64,000 nt of DNA from Sulfurovum xiamenensis. GTDB lineage: Bacteria; Campylobacterota; Campylobacteria; Campylobacterales; Sulfurovaceae. A program made the translations under genes and the position numbers. The notes beneath the pieces were generated by a model that saw only the letters and a program-made list of their open reading frames with translations, was not told the DNA's origin and made no database searches. The DNA lies in assembly GCF_030347995.1 (NCBI RefSeq), contig NZ_JAQIBC010000001.1, positions 124,001-188,000 of the forward strand. The letters are read 5' to 3'. Positions 9,319-17,784 of this stretch are shown one piece after another. Numbering within the stretch: position 1 is the first letter of the stretch; every line of letters begins with the position of its first letter.

Positions 9319-10239
9319 ATGTCAAGAAAAAAAGTAGCCATATCTGTCGGTGATCTCAATGGTATAGGTATACAGCTGGCTCTTGAGAATCATACCACTA
9401 TCTCTAAAGAGGTAGAAGTTGTCTACTGCATAGACAGAAACATGCTGGAACAGGCAGCCAAAAAGTTGAACCTGCCCATACCTGCTGATTTTCAAACCAT
9501 GGAAGATATTGCAGAGCACTTTGAGATAGAGCCAGGAGTTGTCAGTAAAGAGAGCGGTGCCTATGCCTATGCTTCCTTTGTCAGGGCTGTTGAACTTGCA
9601 CGTAACAAAGAAATTGATGCCATCACTACCCTGCCCATCCATAAAAAAGCATGGGAACTAGCAGGCGTAGCCTATAAAGGTCATACCGATGCCTTGAGAG
9701 ATTTTTTCGATGCAGAGGCCATTATGATGTTGGGTTCACCTAAGATGTATGTCGCTCTTTTTACCGAACACATACCACTGAAAGAGGTAGCCGGGAGTAT
9801 CAACGAAAAAGCATTAACAAGATTTCTTATAGACTTTTACCGGACAGCCAAACCTAGTACAGAGGTAGGTGTTCTAGGGTTAAATCCTCATGCAGGAGAT
9901 GATGGCGTATTGGGTACAGAAGAGCGTATCATAGAAAAAGCCATAGAGAATGCGCACAAAGAATTAGGCACTGAAATATTCAGCGCTCCACTTGTACCGG
10001 ATGTCGCATTTACACCAAGAGTACGTGCGAACTATACACACTACATTGCTATGTACCATGACCAAGGCCTGGCCCCTCTCAAAGCCTTGTATTTTGATGA
10101 AGGGATCAATGTCTCACTGAATCTGCCGATACTTAGAACTTCCGTAGACCACGGCACCGCATTTGATATAGCCTATAAAGGGGTAGAATTAAGCAGTCTA
10201 AGTTATCTTAACGCAGTTAAATACATAAGTGATAATTAA
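9319..10239 (+). CDS. pdxA: 4-hydroxythreonine-4-phosphate dehydrogenase
   Basis: PdxA oxidises 4-phosphohydroxy-L-threonine; the product decarboxylates to the substrate of PdxJ. The 306-residue protein has the start VAISVGDLNGIG, the metal-site segments YKGHTD and YHDQGLAPLK, and the C-terminal RTSVDHGTAFDIAYKG stretch. It starts 1 bp after the pdxJ stop, indicating translational coupling. Length is slightly shorter than the E. coli enzyme (about 330) but all motifs are present. Confidence 0.97.
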   Translation: MSRKKVAISVGDLNGIGIQLALENHTTISKEVEVVYCIDRNMLEQAAKKLNLPIPADFQTMEDIAEHFEIEPGVVSKESGAYAYASFVRAVELARNKEIDAITTLPIHKKAWELAGVAYKGHTDALRDFFDAEAIMMLGSPKMYVALFTEHIPLKEVAGSINEKALTRFLIDFYRTAKPSTEVGVLGLNPHAGDDGVLGTEERIIEKAIENAHKELGTEIFSAPLVPDVAFTPRVRANYTHYIAMYHDQGLAPLKALYFDEGINVSLNLPILRTSVDHGTAFDIAYKGVELSSLSYLNAVKYISDN

Positions 10240-10333
10240 GAAAGTATCGGGAGAGCGTTAGCCTATAAAATAAAACTAATAAGAAAATTTATTTTACACC
10301 GCCAGGAGTTTCCATTTTTTTCTTTTGGGTTCG

Positions 10334-10366
10334 TTTTCTCTTTTGTTGCATCAACAAAAAAGAAAA
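10334..10366. terminator. Long inverted repeat downstream of pdxA
   Basis: A 15-bp stem with one mismatch (arms 10334-10348 and 10352-10366, loop CAT) made almost wholly of T-rich and A-rich arms. It lies in the 193-bp gap between pdxA and the convergent zinc-ribbon gene and could terminate either transcript. The surrounding gap shows no coding signal. Confidence 0.5.
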
Positions 10367-10431
10367 GGAATAAAGATATCATAAAGTAATTTGATTCTAT
10401 TTCAATCAACTAAGATAAGGCTATAAAAACC

Positions 10432-10656
10432 TTAACAAAAAAGGCTCGGCGTATCATCCTCGACTACTTCACAGTGCTCATTCATCTGTGCACAAAGTCT
10501 CTCTTGACACTCTTTACACAAGTATCGGTAATTTTGCATGTCATAATGGATCGTATCTCCTTCGTGTATATCATCATAACACTCCGCACATACATTCGTT
10601 ACTCGTAAAAGTATCTCTTCTGTTGCTTCTTGCGTTACAAAACATGCACTACCCAT
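10432..10656 (-). CDS. Small zinc-ribbon-like protein (two CxxC)
   Basis: A 74-residue protein with CAEC at about residue 23 and CKEC at about residue 47, spaced like a four-cysteine zinc ribbon, plus further Cys residues near the end. No named family was recognised. GGAG lies 7 bp before its ATG, inside the end of the upstream TPR gene; the two genes overlap by 8 bp, so they are translationally coupled. The frame is continuous and the codon use resembles its neighbours. Function is unknown. Confidence 0.65.
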   Translation of the reverse strand: MGSACFVTQEATEEILLRVTNVCAECYDDIHEGDTIHYDMQNYRYLCKECQERLCAQMNEHCEVVEDDTPSLFC

Positions 10657-11293
10657 TATTACTCTCCAATTCTTTTATCATTTTTTTCGCTTCATCCAAT
10701 GTATTATCCAATTTGTATGCCTTTGTATAACCTACCAGTGCTTCTTGTTTACGTCCAAGATCATATAAAGTATTTGCATAGTTAAAGTGGTGCGGTGGAT
10801 ACTCAGGATCCAAAGCAATCGCACGTTCATGGTGTTTTTCCGCACCCTCTTCATCTCCAAGTTTATGGAGCACATTCGCAAGTGATACATGTGCCATATC
10901 ATCCGTATCATCTAGGGTCAAAAGCTTTTCATAACTCTCTTTGGCTTCTTCATATTCACCTGTCTGCATATAGACGTAACCCATTCTCTGAAGCACTTCA
11001 GTATTATTCTCATCGATGATCAGTGCCGAACCTAATGCTTTTTTTGCTTCTTCAAAATCTTCTTTTGCCACTGCTTCATCTGTCATTTGTAACAGTTGTT
11101 CCATACGTGTAGGCTGTACTTCAGGTGTAGAAAATGTTTTGTCGGGACGGTTGATACCACCTATTTGTTCATCTGCTACTTTCGCTTCGAAATCCACCCC
11201 TCTTTTAGGGTGATTTCCTGAAAAAAGTTGTTTAAAAAAAAGATAAAATACTCCTCCTGCGATAATAAGAAGTAATAGTTGAAATGTTGTCAT
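10649..11293 (-). CDS. Membrane-anchored TPR protein
   Basis: A 214-residue protein with one N-terminal membrane helix (residues about 4-22) and a charged linker. About four tetratricopeptide repeats follow, seen in stretches such as EVLQRMGYVYMQTGEYEEAKESYEKLL (given here only as an indication: W/Y, G, Y and A positions recur every 34 residues). TPR domains bind partner proteins, so it is probably an inner-membrane scaffold facing the cytoplasm or periplasm. The GGAG site lies 5 bp before the ATG. It is followed by the overlapping zinc-ribbon gene. Confidence 0.75.
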   Translation of the reverse strand: MTTFQLLLLIIAGGVFYLFFKQLFSGNHPKRGVDFEAKVADEQIGGINRPDKTFSTPEVQPTRMEQLLQMTDEAVAKEDFEEAKKALGSALIIDENNTEVLQRMGYVYMQTGEYEEAKESYEKLLTLDDTDDMAHVSLANVLHKLGDEEGAEKHHERAIALDPEYPPHHFNYANTLYDLGRKQEALVGYTKAYKLDNTLDEAKKMIKELESNNG

Positions 11294-11386
11294 AGCTTCT
11301 CCAATATAGTTATCGAATGATAAGATAATCTAACTTAAATCCAAAGAAAAACTGCTATCATGATGAAAAAGAACCAAAGGATGATT

Positions 11387-11785
11387 ATGGCTTATAGAAT
11401 AACATTAGATAAAGAAAAATTAGAAAAAGAGTTAACTCCGCTAGAATATAATGTATGCTTGAACCACGGTACCGAAGCACCGTTTCAAAATGAATTCTGG
11501 GACTCAAAAAAAGAGGGGATCTACAGCTGTAAATGTTGTGGTACACCACTCTTTTCTTCAGAGACAAAATTTGATTCAGGTACAGGCTGGCCAAGCTACT
11601 TTCAACCCATCAACGAAGACGATATAGAAGAGATCGAAGATACCAGTCATGGTATGGTTCGTGTAGAAGTACGCTGTGGTGCATGCGGTTGTCATTTAGG
11701 GCATGTCTTCCCTGATGGTCCGGCACCTACCTACAAGCGATACTGTATCAATTCTGCATCTTTGAATTTTAAAGAAAATGCATAA
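11387..11785 (+). CDS. msrB: Peptide-methionine (R)-S-oxide reductase
   Basis: MsrB reduces methionine-R-sulfoxide in proteins. The protein (132 residues from the ATG at 11387; an in-frame ATG at 11360 lacks a ribosome site, whereas AAAGG precedes 11387) has two CxxC zinc pairs (CKCC and CGAC), the FDSGTGWPSY substrate segment, and the catalytic RYCINSASLNF near the C-terminus. These place it firmly in the family. It stands alone, converging with the next gene. Confidence 0.95.
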   Translation: MAYRITLDKEKLEKELTPLEYNVCLNHGTEAPFQNEFWDSKKEGIYSCKCCGTPLFSSETKFDSGTGWPSYFQPINEDDIEEIEDTSHGMVRVEVRCGACGCHLGHVFPDGPAPTYKRYCINSASLNFKENA

Positions 11786-11786
11786 A

Positions 11787-12056
11787 CTATGATGGCTGTA
11801 GCTGTGCAGCGATACGCCCGGCAGCTTCATCCATCTCTTCTTTTGTATCAAAAATAAAAGAGTATTTCTCTTCTTCTCCAAGATTGACAAAAATGCCAAA
11901 CCCTACGACTTCAACCTTGCCTTTTGCCTCAATATCCAACCATTCAAGACTCACTTGTGTTGTCTCATCTTCATATCCTGTTTTGACTACGGCTGCAGGG
12001 TAGAGCTGTGTGATCTTAGCTGTGTCGAATTGTTTATCTTCTATTGTGATTATCAT
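11787..12056 (-). CDS. Small conserved hypothetical protein
   Basis: An 89-residue acidic, soluble protein with alternating beta-like segments and a C-terminal helix ending in QLQPS. No named domain was recognised. It ends 1 bp from the convergent msrB stop and begins 48 bp from the divergent yqeY-like gene. The frame is intact and no overlapping alternative is better, so it is likely a real gene; function is unknown. Confidence 0.6.
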   Translation of the reverse strand: MIITIEDKQFDTAKITQLYPAAVVKTGYEDETTQVSLEWLDIEAKGKVEVVGFGIFVNLGEEEKYSFIFDTKEEMDEAAGRIAAQLQPS

Positions 12057-12069
12057 AGAGGGATTATAG

Positions 12070-12075
12070 TATAAT
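12070..12075 (+). promoter_or_regulatory. -10 box for the YqeY-like gene
   Basis: TATAAT 30 bp before the ATG at 12105, followed by a GGAG ribosome site (AATGGAGCCC). Confidence 0.5.
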
Positions 12076-12104
12076 CACTTTAAATCTAGAATGGAGCCCA
12101 AAAG

Positions 12105-12548
12105 ATGAGTTTAAAAGAACAGATAAAAAATGAAATTAAAGAAGCAATGCGCTCAAAAGAGATCGTCAAAAGAGATACACTGAGAAATATTCAAGCCTCT
12201 ATCAAGCAGATAGAAGTAGACGAGCGAAGAGATGTAACGGATGCTGATGTTGAAGCTGTGTTAATGAAATATTTAAAACAAAGAGAAGATGCCAAAGTAC
12301 AATTCACAGAAGCGGGACGAAATGACCTTGTAGAAAAAGAAGATGCAGAGATAGCCATAGTCAAATCCTACCTTCCAGAGCCTATGGACGATGCAGAGCT
12401 TGAGTCTGTACTGAAAGAGGTGATTGCTTCTGTGGGCGCTGAAAGTATGAAAGATATGGGTAAAGTAATGGGTGCTGCAAAAGCTGCCATAGGAAGCCGA
12501 GCCGACGGCGGACGCATCAATGTAATGGTAAAAAAGTTACTAAGTTAA
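12105..12548 (+). CDS. GatB/YqeY domain-containing protein
   Basis: A 147-residue helical protein of the YqeY family, which shares the tRNA-binding tail domain of the amidotransferase subunit GatB. Typical landmarks are KRDTLRNIQASIKQIEVD near the start, EIAIVKSYLPEPM in the middle and GKVMGAAK towards the end. The family may act in tRNA-dependent amidation or related metabolism, but its role is not established. It has its own promoter and is followed by a palindromic repeat with a T-run. Confidence 0.9.
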   Translation: MSLKEQIKNEIKEAMRSKEIVKRDTLRNIQASIKQIEVDERRDVTDADVEAVLMKYLKQREDAKVQFTEAGRNDLVEKEDAEIAIVKSYLPEPMDDAELESVLKEVIASVGAESMKDMGKVMGAAKAAIGSRADGGRINVMVKKLLS

Positions 12549-12563
12549 TTAAACTAAATAACT

Positions 12564-12609
12564 GTCACTGCGAACGCCCTTGAAAGCGAAGCGATTCGAG
12601 AGCAGTGAC
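12564..12609. repeat. 46-bp palindromic intergenic repeat, copy 1
   Basis: Starts with GTCACTGC and ends with GCAGTGAC, an 8-bp perfect terminal stem, with a second short internal stem. It is the same length as, and matches at 42 of 46 positions, the inverse of a copy at 26838-26883. A T-run directly after it suggests it can serve as a terminator for the YqeY-like gene. It resembles dispersed palindromic elements of other bacteria that carry a GAAGCGA-type core, but this copy's family is not known to me. Confidence 0.7.
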
Positions 12610-12701
12610 GATTTTTTGCTTCATTTTTTCTAAAAAAATGATGAGAGAAACAATACCTCAACTTTTAATACTAGGTAATTAGAGAAAAATACTATAAAAA
12701 A

Positions 12702-13496
12702 TTAATTCCCATACTTCAAAGCTTTAATAGCCGCAGTAATATCATCCTGTCTCATAAAATGCTCACCGACCAAAAATGCATCTGCACCTATTTTGGAAAG
12801 TTCTACGACTGTCTCATGATCATTGATACCGGACTCAGCCACAATGATCTTACCATTTGGAATCAACGGTATCAATTTTTCACTCAAACTCATGTCCATC
12901 TCAAATGTTTCAAGGTTTCGATGGTTGATCCCGATGATATCTGCCCCAGCGAAGATCGCTTTGACAAGGTCTGTTTTATTATGTACTTCCACCAATACAT
13001 CCAGACCTAAATGACGTGCATAGTCATGCAACTCTTTGAGCTCTTTACGACTCAGTGCCATAGCGATAAGCAAGATATAATCTGCTCCAAATGCCAATGC
13101 TTCAAGTACCTGATATTTATCCACTATGAAATCTTTTCTGAGCAATGGGAGATTGACATAACGGCGTACCATTCCCAGATACTCTTTGTCACCTTTAAAA
13201 AAGTGTGGTTCCGTCAGTATGGAAAGAGAATCAGCTCCACCCTTTTCATAGGCTTGTGCTATCTCTACAGGATTGAAGTCTTCACGGATGATCCCTTTAC
13301 TTGGACTCGCTTTTTTTACTTCAGCAATGATACGGTAAGGATTTTCTTCCGTAGCGCGTAAAGCACTTTTCACATCTTTAGGGATAAATGGGTTAAAAGA
13401 GAGAGAACGTCCCAACCACTCTTCTGGGTAGTCTACCTTTCTTTTTTCTAGATCTGATTTTGTTTTTTTAATGATTTCATCTAATATTTGAGCCAT
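12702..13496 (-). CDS. trpC: Indole-3-glycerol phosphate synthase
   Basis: TrpC closes the indole ring in tryptophan synthesis. The 264-residue TIM barrel has the family motifs [38 protein letters not shown] and VAESGI, covering the catalytic Lys and Glu positions. It is complete and of standard length. A TATAAT promoter lies just upstream, and no other trp genes flank it, so the pathway is dispersed in this genome. Confidence 0.96.
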   Translation of the reverse strand: MAQILDEIIKKTKSDLEKRKVDYPEEWLGRSLSFNPFIPKDVKSALRATEENPYRIIAEVKKASPSKGIIREDFNPVEIAQAYEKGGADSLSILTEPHFFKGDKEYLGMVRRYVNLPLLRKDFIVDKYQVLEALAFGADYILLIAMALSRKELKELHDYARHLGLDVLVEVHNKTDLVKAIFAGADIIGINHRNLETFEMDMSLSEKLIPLIPNGKIIVAESGINDHETVVELSKIGADAFLVGEHFMRQDDITAAIKALKYGN

Positions 13497-13529
13497 ATAT
13501 CACTTTCCATATTTCTATAAGTTTCGCGT

Positions 13530-13535
13530 ATTATA
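13530..13535 (-). promoter_or_regulatory. -10 box for trpC
   Basis: TATAAT followed by ACGCG on the minus strand, 33 bp before the ATG at 13496. The TATAATnCGCG pattern recurs before leuD, pyrH and bpt in this window. Confidence 0.5.
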
Positions 13536-13553
13536 TCTAAAAGAAGCTCGAAT

Positions 13554-14807
13554 TTATTTACACTGTCTGATAGCATTCCAATGTTCTATGATCTCAGGTT
13601 CTTCCAATCCCTCTTCATCGACGACTCTTTTCATCAGTTTATAGGCTTTATCACACTTACGCTGTTTATAGTATCCCCATGCCAAAGAGTCTAAATAATA
13701 GATGTTGTCAGGCTGCTGGATCAATGCATTCTCTATCACATTGATACCTTTTTTAACATTGACCTCTTTATCTATCAGTGTATAGCCATAATAATTGAGG
13801 TAAATACTGTCATCATTCCCTAACGCAATCGCTTTTTCAAAATGAGAGATCACATCTTGTATCATTTTTTTATCATTTTTATCTTCTGAGTTCTCAAAAA
13901 TAAGTACACCCTTCTCTGCTATCCACTTTGAATTCTGATCTTCCTCATAAAGTTTATCGACAAGCGCTAATGCTTTAGAAAAATATTTTTTTGTCTTATA
14001 GAGTTCATAAAGTATATCGTTTCTGCTTTGGTCTGCTTCCAAAAAAGTGATAGCACCGTCAATATCTCTTTTGTAGATATAGGCATCTATGATCTTTGTC
14101 AAATATTGCTCGTCATTGTCTTGTTTATATAATGCTTTATAGGTCCCTAAAATACCGTCAATATCTTTTTCTTTTTGATAAAGCAAAAGCAACTTCACAT
14201 AGACATCATGACTCACGATATTCATACGACGATGCGTTTCAAGTAACTGTATAGCCTTTTTACTTTCCCCTGTAAATTCATCCATGATATCAACCATACG
14301 GAGCAATATCTCTTCTCTAGGCACTGTTTCATAGACCCTATTTAAAAGATCTAATGCTCTTTTAAATTTTCCGGCATATAAAAATGAATTGGATGCCAGA
14401 TCCAGATCCATAGGTTCTTTTGACTGTTCAAGTAAATGTTCTGCTTCTATTGTCGCATTTTTCACTTGTCTTATCGTGAGATAAAGAGGAATAAGTAAAC
14501 GACGCACTTCAATTCTGTTTGGATTTACCTTATCCCATCTTTTTAAACGTGTGATACTCTCCAAAATATGATTTCTGCTCATCAATGCGGAAGTGGCCTC
14601 TTTAAAGAGATAGATCTCTTCTCCCGTATCATCATAGAGTCTTTTATAGACTTGATAACTGTTTTCATAGGCTTTATATTCATCATATAAAAGTCCTCTC
14701 ATGATGAGTTCATCTTCACTGATCTTCATGATCTCTTTGGCAGAGCTCATCACAGTGCTAAAGATAAATACCATCAATAAGGGTAATGCTATACGATACC
14801 AGGACAC
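13554..14807 (-). CDS. Secreted TPR-like protein
   Basis: A 417-residue protein with a signal peptide (hydrophobic run to about residue 20) and then an almost continuous helical array of TPR-like repeats to the C-terminus, including IYYLDSLAWGYYKQ near the end. It is expected to sit in the periplasm and act as a scaffold. The start is GTG at 14807, inside the end of the preceding YkgJ-like gene (19-bp overlap), with GAGG about 10 bp before it. No enzyme motif was seen; the exact role is unknown. Confidence 0.75.
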   Translation of the reverse strand: MSWYRIALPLLMVFIFSTVMSSAKEIMKISEDELIMRGLLYDEYKAYENSYQVYKRLYDDTGEEIYLFKEATSALMSRNHILESITRLKRWDKVNPNRIEVRRLLIPLYLTIRQVKNATIEAEHLLEQSKEPMDLDLASNSFLYAGKFKRALDLLNRVYETVPREEILLRMVDIMDEFTGESKKAIQLLETHRRMNIVSHDVYVKLLLLYQKEKDIDGILGTYKALYKQDNDEQYLTKIIDAYIYKRDIDGAITFLEADQSRNDILYELYKTKKYFSKALALVDKLYEEDQNSKWIAEKGVLIFENSEDKNDKKMIQDVISHFEKAIALGNDDSIYLNYYGYTLIDKEVNVKKGINVIENALIQQPDNIYYLDSLAWGYYKQRKCDKAYKLMKRVVDEEGLEEPEIIEHWNAIRQCK

Positions 14808-15163
14808 TCTTTACGTACCTCTTCTTCATCATTTTTAAACTGTTCCCAAAAAGGGAAAGTACGACATTGTAAAGGCCGTACAGGATAAATGGAGCAGCGT
14901 TTCATCGACTCATCAAAAAATATGCAAGCATAGTTATCTTCTGCCAGTTTCTTTTCTATCAAAGAGTAGCGATGCTTCACTTTTCTGAGATACATTGTAG
15001 CAAAATCTTCTACACTAAGGTTAACGAACTCTGCCATTTTCTCTATCTCACAATATTTAGCCCAGATATAGCCGCTCTCTCCCGTACAACAGTGTCCCCC
15101 ACACGCTTCGCATGCATTGGGGTTAAATTTAAAATTGTACTGTTCATGTGTCATGACTTCCAT
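14789..15163 (-). CDS. YkgJ-family cysteine cluster protein
   Basis: A 124-residue protein with the Cys pattern CEACGGHCCTGESGYIW near the N-terminus, CACIFFD-type centre and RCSIYPVRPLQCRTFPFW later, which is the YkgJ/UPF0153 zinc- or iron-binding cluster signature. The biochemical role of this family is not established. The ATG at 15163 is preferred over a TTG at 15169 that overlaps the methyltransferase stop; the precise start is uncertain. It is coupled to genes on both sides. Confidence 0.85.
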   Translation of the reverse strand: MEVMTHEQYNFKFNPNACEACGGHCCTGESGYIWAKYCEIEKMAEFVNLSVEDFATMYLRKVKHRYSLIEKKLAEDNYACIFFDESMKRCSIYPVRPLQCRTFPFWEQFKNDEEEVRKECPGIV

Positions 15164-15165
15164 GA

Positions 15166-15861
15166 TCAAAAATCACCTTTTATACTGTTCGTATTTGCAC
15201 GTTCAAATGCTTTTAACGCTTTCTCTCTATAGACACTCTTCTCATCAAAGACCACAAATGGGGGAAGTATCTTTGTCATAGATTTTGAGCCCATACGCGC
15301 TGCGATCATCACTAGTTTGGATTCTCTGTCTATTTTAGAATGCACAAACTGCATTGTTTCAACAGTTATACCATAAGAAGTTAAATGATGTAATAACAGG
15401 TCGACCTGCTTTGCATCATAACAGAAGATAAAATAGCCTCTTGGCTTCAACAGTGTTTTGACCTTGGCTATGAAATCATCTATAGGCAAATGGTGTGCAT
15501 ATCTTGCAATGTTCAAATGCGTATTTTCACTTTGTTGCACGCTTGAGTCATAAAAAGGCGGGTTTGAGATGATATAGTCAAATTTTTCATCCGTCATCCA
15601 CTCAGTAAAATCCCCGAGATGACTTTGCGCTTCGAGGTTATTAAGTGCATAATTGTGTTTTGCATAATCAAGCATCTTTTCCTGTTTGTCTATAATGCTC
15701 GTCTGGATGTTAAAATCCCGGGTCAATAAAAGTGAGATGATCCCTACACCGCATCCTACATCAAGCAATTTACCCTTAGGTTTAAACGAAGAGATGAAGT
15801 CGTACAAGAAAATTGAGTCACTGTTATAGCAGTAGCCACTTGTAGGTTGATAGAGAAACAA
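15166..15861 (-). CDS. SAM-dependent methyltransferase, TrmN6 (YfiC)-like
   Basis: A 231-residue Rossmann-fold methyltransferase. It has the SAM-binding glycine motif LLDVGCGVGIISLLL near residue 40 and the N6-adenine signature NPPFY near residue 100, together with a YfiC-like N-terminus (QPTSGYCYNSDSIFL). YfiC/TrmN6 methylates A37 of tRNA1(Val). The substrate here is inferred. The start codon is TTG, supported by AAAGG 6 bp upstream and by absence of an alternative that keeps the N-terminal motif. It leads a tightly overlapping three-gene operon with the YkgJ-like and TPR genes. Confidence 0.8.
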   Translation of the reverse strand: MFLYQPTSGYCYNSDSIFLYDFISSFKPKGKLLDVGCGVGIISLLLTRDFNIQTSIIDKQEKMLDYAKHNYALNNLEAQSHLGDFTEWMTDEKFDYIISNPPFYDSSVQQSENTHLNIARYAHHLPIDDFIAKVKTLLKPRGYFIFCYDAKQVDLLLHHLTSYGITVETMQFVHSKIDRESKLVMIAARMGSKSMTKILPPFVVFDEKSVYREKALKAFERANTNSIKGDF

Positions 15862-15898
15862 ATAATGCCTTTTTTTATGAATTTTACTATATTTTCAG

Positions 15899-15904
15899 TA
15901 TAAT
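15899..15904 (+). promoter_or_regulatory. -10 box very close to the bpt start
   Basis: TATAATCGCGAT lies only 7 bp before the bpt ATG at 15912. If it is used, transcription would begin at or within a base or two of the start codon, giving a leaderless or nearly leaderless mRNA. Confidence 0.45.
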
Positions 15905-15911
15905 CGCGATT

Positions 15912-16667
15912 ATGAACGAAGAACTAGATCTACTCAACCCGCCATCAACAGATTTTTCAATGCTGGACTACGATTGTGCATACATACCTGGAAATAAGGT
16001 ACGTATGAACTATAAGTATGTTTCCCATGCAAGTAAAAAATTTGCCACTGCTGTAATAGCAAGAGGATGGAGACGTTTTGGAAAGTACTTCTTCCACCCT
16101 ATCTGTAATGGGTGTAATGAGTGTAAAAGTGTACGTATAGATGTCAATAACTATCACTACACCAAATCACAAAAAAAAGCAATTAAACGGAATGCCGACA
16201 CGCAGATCATTATTCAAAAACCCAGTCTGACCGATGCACATATTCATCTCTACAATAAATACCACTCTTTTAAACATGAAAAAGACCAGTGGCAGCACCG
16301 TAATATTTCACATCGGGAATACCATGAGAACTTTGTAGATGGTGCACATGATTACGGGAAAGAAGTACTCTATATCAGAGATGGTAAACTCATCGGCGTT
16401 GACCTCATCGATATACTCGATGACGGTATCAGTTCTATATACTTTTACTATGACCCTGATTATGCGAGACTATCACTTGGGACCTATTCACTGCTCTATC
16501 AGATACAATTGGCCCATGTACTTGAACTGCCTTGGATCTACTTGGGGTACTGGGTTGAGGAGTGTAAAGCGTTTGCTTACAAGCCAAAGTTCCAGCCCCA
16601 AGAGATACTGGACGGTTTCCCGCATGTTACAGAGGAACCTGACTGGGAAAATTGGGATTTAACGTAA
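15912..16667 (+). CDS. bpt: Aspartate/glutamate leucyltransferase (Bpt/Ate family)
   Basis: Transfers leucine (or arginine) from charged tRNA to N-terminal Asp/Glu, marking proteins for ClpAP degradation by the N-degron pathway. Residues 20-75 show the family pattern CAYIPGNKVRMNYKY, GWRRFGKYFFHP and the CxxCxxC cluster CNGCNEC, then SVRIDV. The GNAT-like C-terminal half contains YFYYDPDYARLSLG and IYLGYWVEECKAFAYK. At 251 residues it is complete. The gene ends overlapping the convergent mnmC-like gene by 9 bp, and its -10 box almost touches the ATG. Confidence 0.92.
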   Translation: MNEELDLLNPPSTDFSMLDYDCAYIPGNKVRMNYKYVSHASKKFATAVIARGWRRFGKYFFHPICNGCNECKSVRIDVNNYHYTKSQKKAIKRNADTQIIIQKPSLTDAHIHLYNKYHSFKHEKDQWQHRNISHREYHENFVDGAHDYGKEVLYIRDGKLIGVDLIDILDDGISSIYFYYDPDYARLSLGTYSLLYQIQLAHVLELPWIYLGYWVEECKAFAYKPKFQPQEILDGFPHVTEEPDWENWDLT

Positions 16668-17783
16668 AGCGTCCAACTCCGTACTCTTACGGCACCATTT
16701 CAAAAAAAGTCTGTCAGGGGCTACTCTGGCATCCACCTCTTTTCCTTCAACGATACATTCAGCCAAGACCTTTGCCATAAGCGGTGCAAAAACAAACCCT
16801 CTTCCCCCTAGACCATTCAAAATATATAAATGATCTACATACTTCATCTCAGGCTTACTACCACGCATGATGGCTGGATATTTTTCTAGCATGAAAGGTA
16901 CATCTATCACCTTCCCTACCAAAGGAAAATAATCTTTAGACCCTGATCGCATACCACAAAACACTTCTTTGAGTTCCAGGTCCGATGTATCGATCATGGA
17001 AGAGGCTTTCTCTTTTAGCAGCAGTGCCTGTTCTTCCTTGCAGGGGACCACTTCTTTCACTCTTTTCTCATGTGTGGCACCCAGTTTGATGATGCCATCT
17101 ATGTTGGCACCCACAGAGATAGACTGATGCATACTGACACCTAACGAGAGCGTAGAAGTGAAGTCTCCTCTGGTCCCCCATGTACCTTTGATGCCCATAT
17201 AACGTAAGTCGGCCAGGTCACTCTCATATCCTGTTGCCAACACGAGATTTTGAGCACTGTACTCACCCACATACCACCATCCATCTTTTTGTATGATCTC
17301 TTTTACTTCCTGCTTTATGACTGTGATGTCTGAGAGTAAAGCTTCACACACCTCTTTTGCATCACATACCCCCGCCTCGGGGAAATAAAAACTCTCAAAC
17401 GCAACACCTATACCTTGTGCTTGAAGTTGTTCAGATGAGTACTTTTCATATCTGTTTTCATTAAAAGGTGCATACTCAGTAAACTTTTGAGCATCCGCCT
17501 CATCTTTAGGGATGCGTATCACACCGGTCTGATGAAAATGGGAAGGACAGGTCGTAAGATAAAAATCTTTGGCAAAAGAGAAAGCTTCATTCGTAAGTGT
17601 CTGGAGAGGCGACCCCTTGCCTATCTTAGGAGAGACAAAAGCCCCTGCTGCTCCAGAGCCACCAGAAGCGATACCTTTTTTATCAAGCACAAGTACTTTT
17701 TGGCCTTTTTGTGTCAGTACATAGGCTGTAGAGGCACCTGCGATACCTGCACCGATAATGATAGTATCATAAGCATTTAACAT
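16659..17783 (-). CDS. FAD-dependent oxidoreductase, MnmC C-domain type
   Basis: A 374-residue DAO-family flavoprotein with the FAD dinucleotide-binding motif IIGAGIAGASTAYVL at residues about 6-20 and the C-terminal motif LNGLGGRGFVFAPLMAK that is typical of the MnmC oxidase domain. MnmC2 removes the carboxymethyl group of cmnm5(s2)U34 in tRNA. The MnmD methyltransferase domain fused to it in E. coli is absent here. The tRNA role is an inference from the motif; other D-amino-acid or glycine oxidases share the fold. Confidence 0.8.
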   Translation of the reverse strand: MLNAYDTIIIGAGIAGASTAYVLTQKGQKVLVLDKKGIASGGSGAAGAFVSPKIGKGSPLQTLTNEAFSFAKDFYLTTCPSHFHQTGVIRIPKDEADAQKFTEYAPFNENRYEKYSSEQLQAQGIGVAFESFYFPEAGVCDAKEVCEALLSDITVIKQEVKEIIQKDGWWYVGEYSAQNLVLATGYESDLADLRYMGIKGTWGTRGDFTSTLSLGVSMHQSISVGANIDGIIKLGATHEKRVKEVVPCKEEQALLLKEKASSMIDTSDLELKEVFCGMRSGSKDYFPLVGKVIDVPFMLEKYPAIMRGSKPEMKYVDHLYILNGLGGRGFVFAPLMAKVLAECIVEGKEVDARVAPDRLFLKWCRKSTELDALR

Positions 17784-17784
17784 A

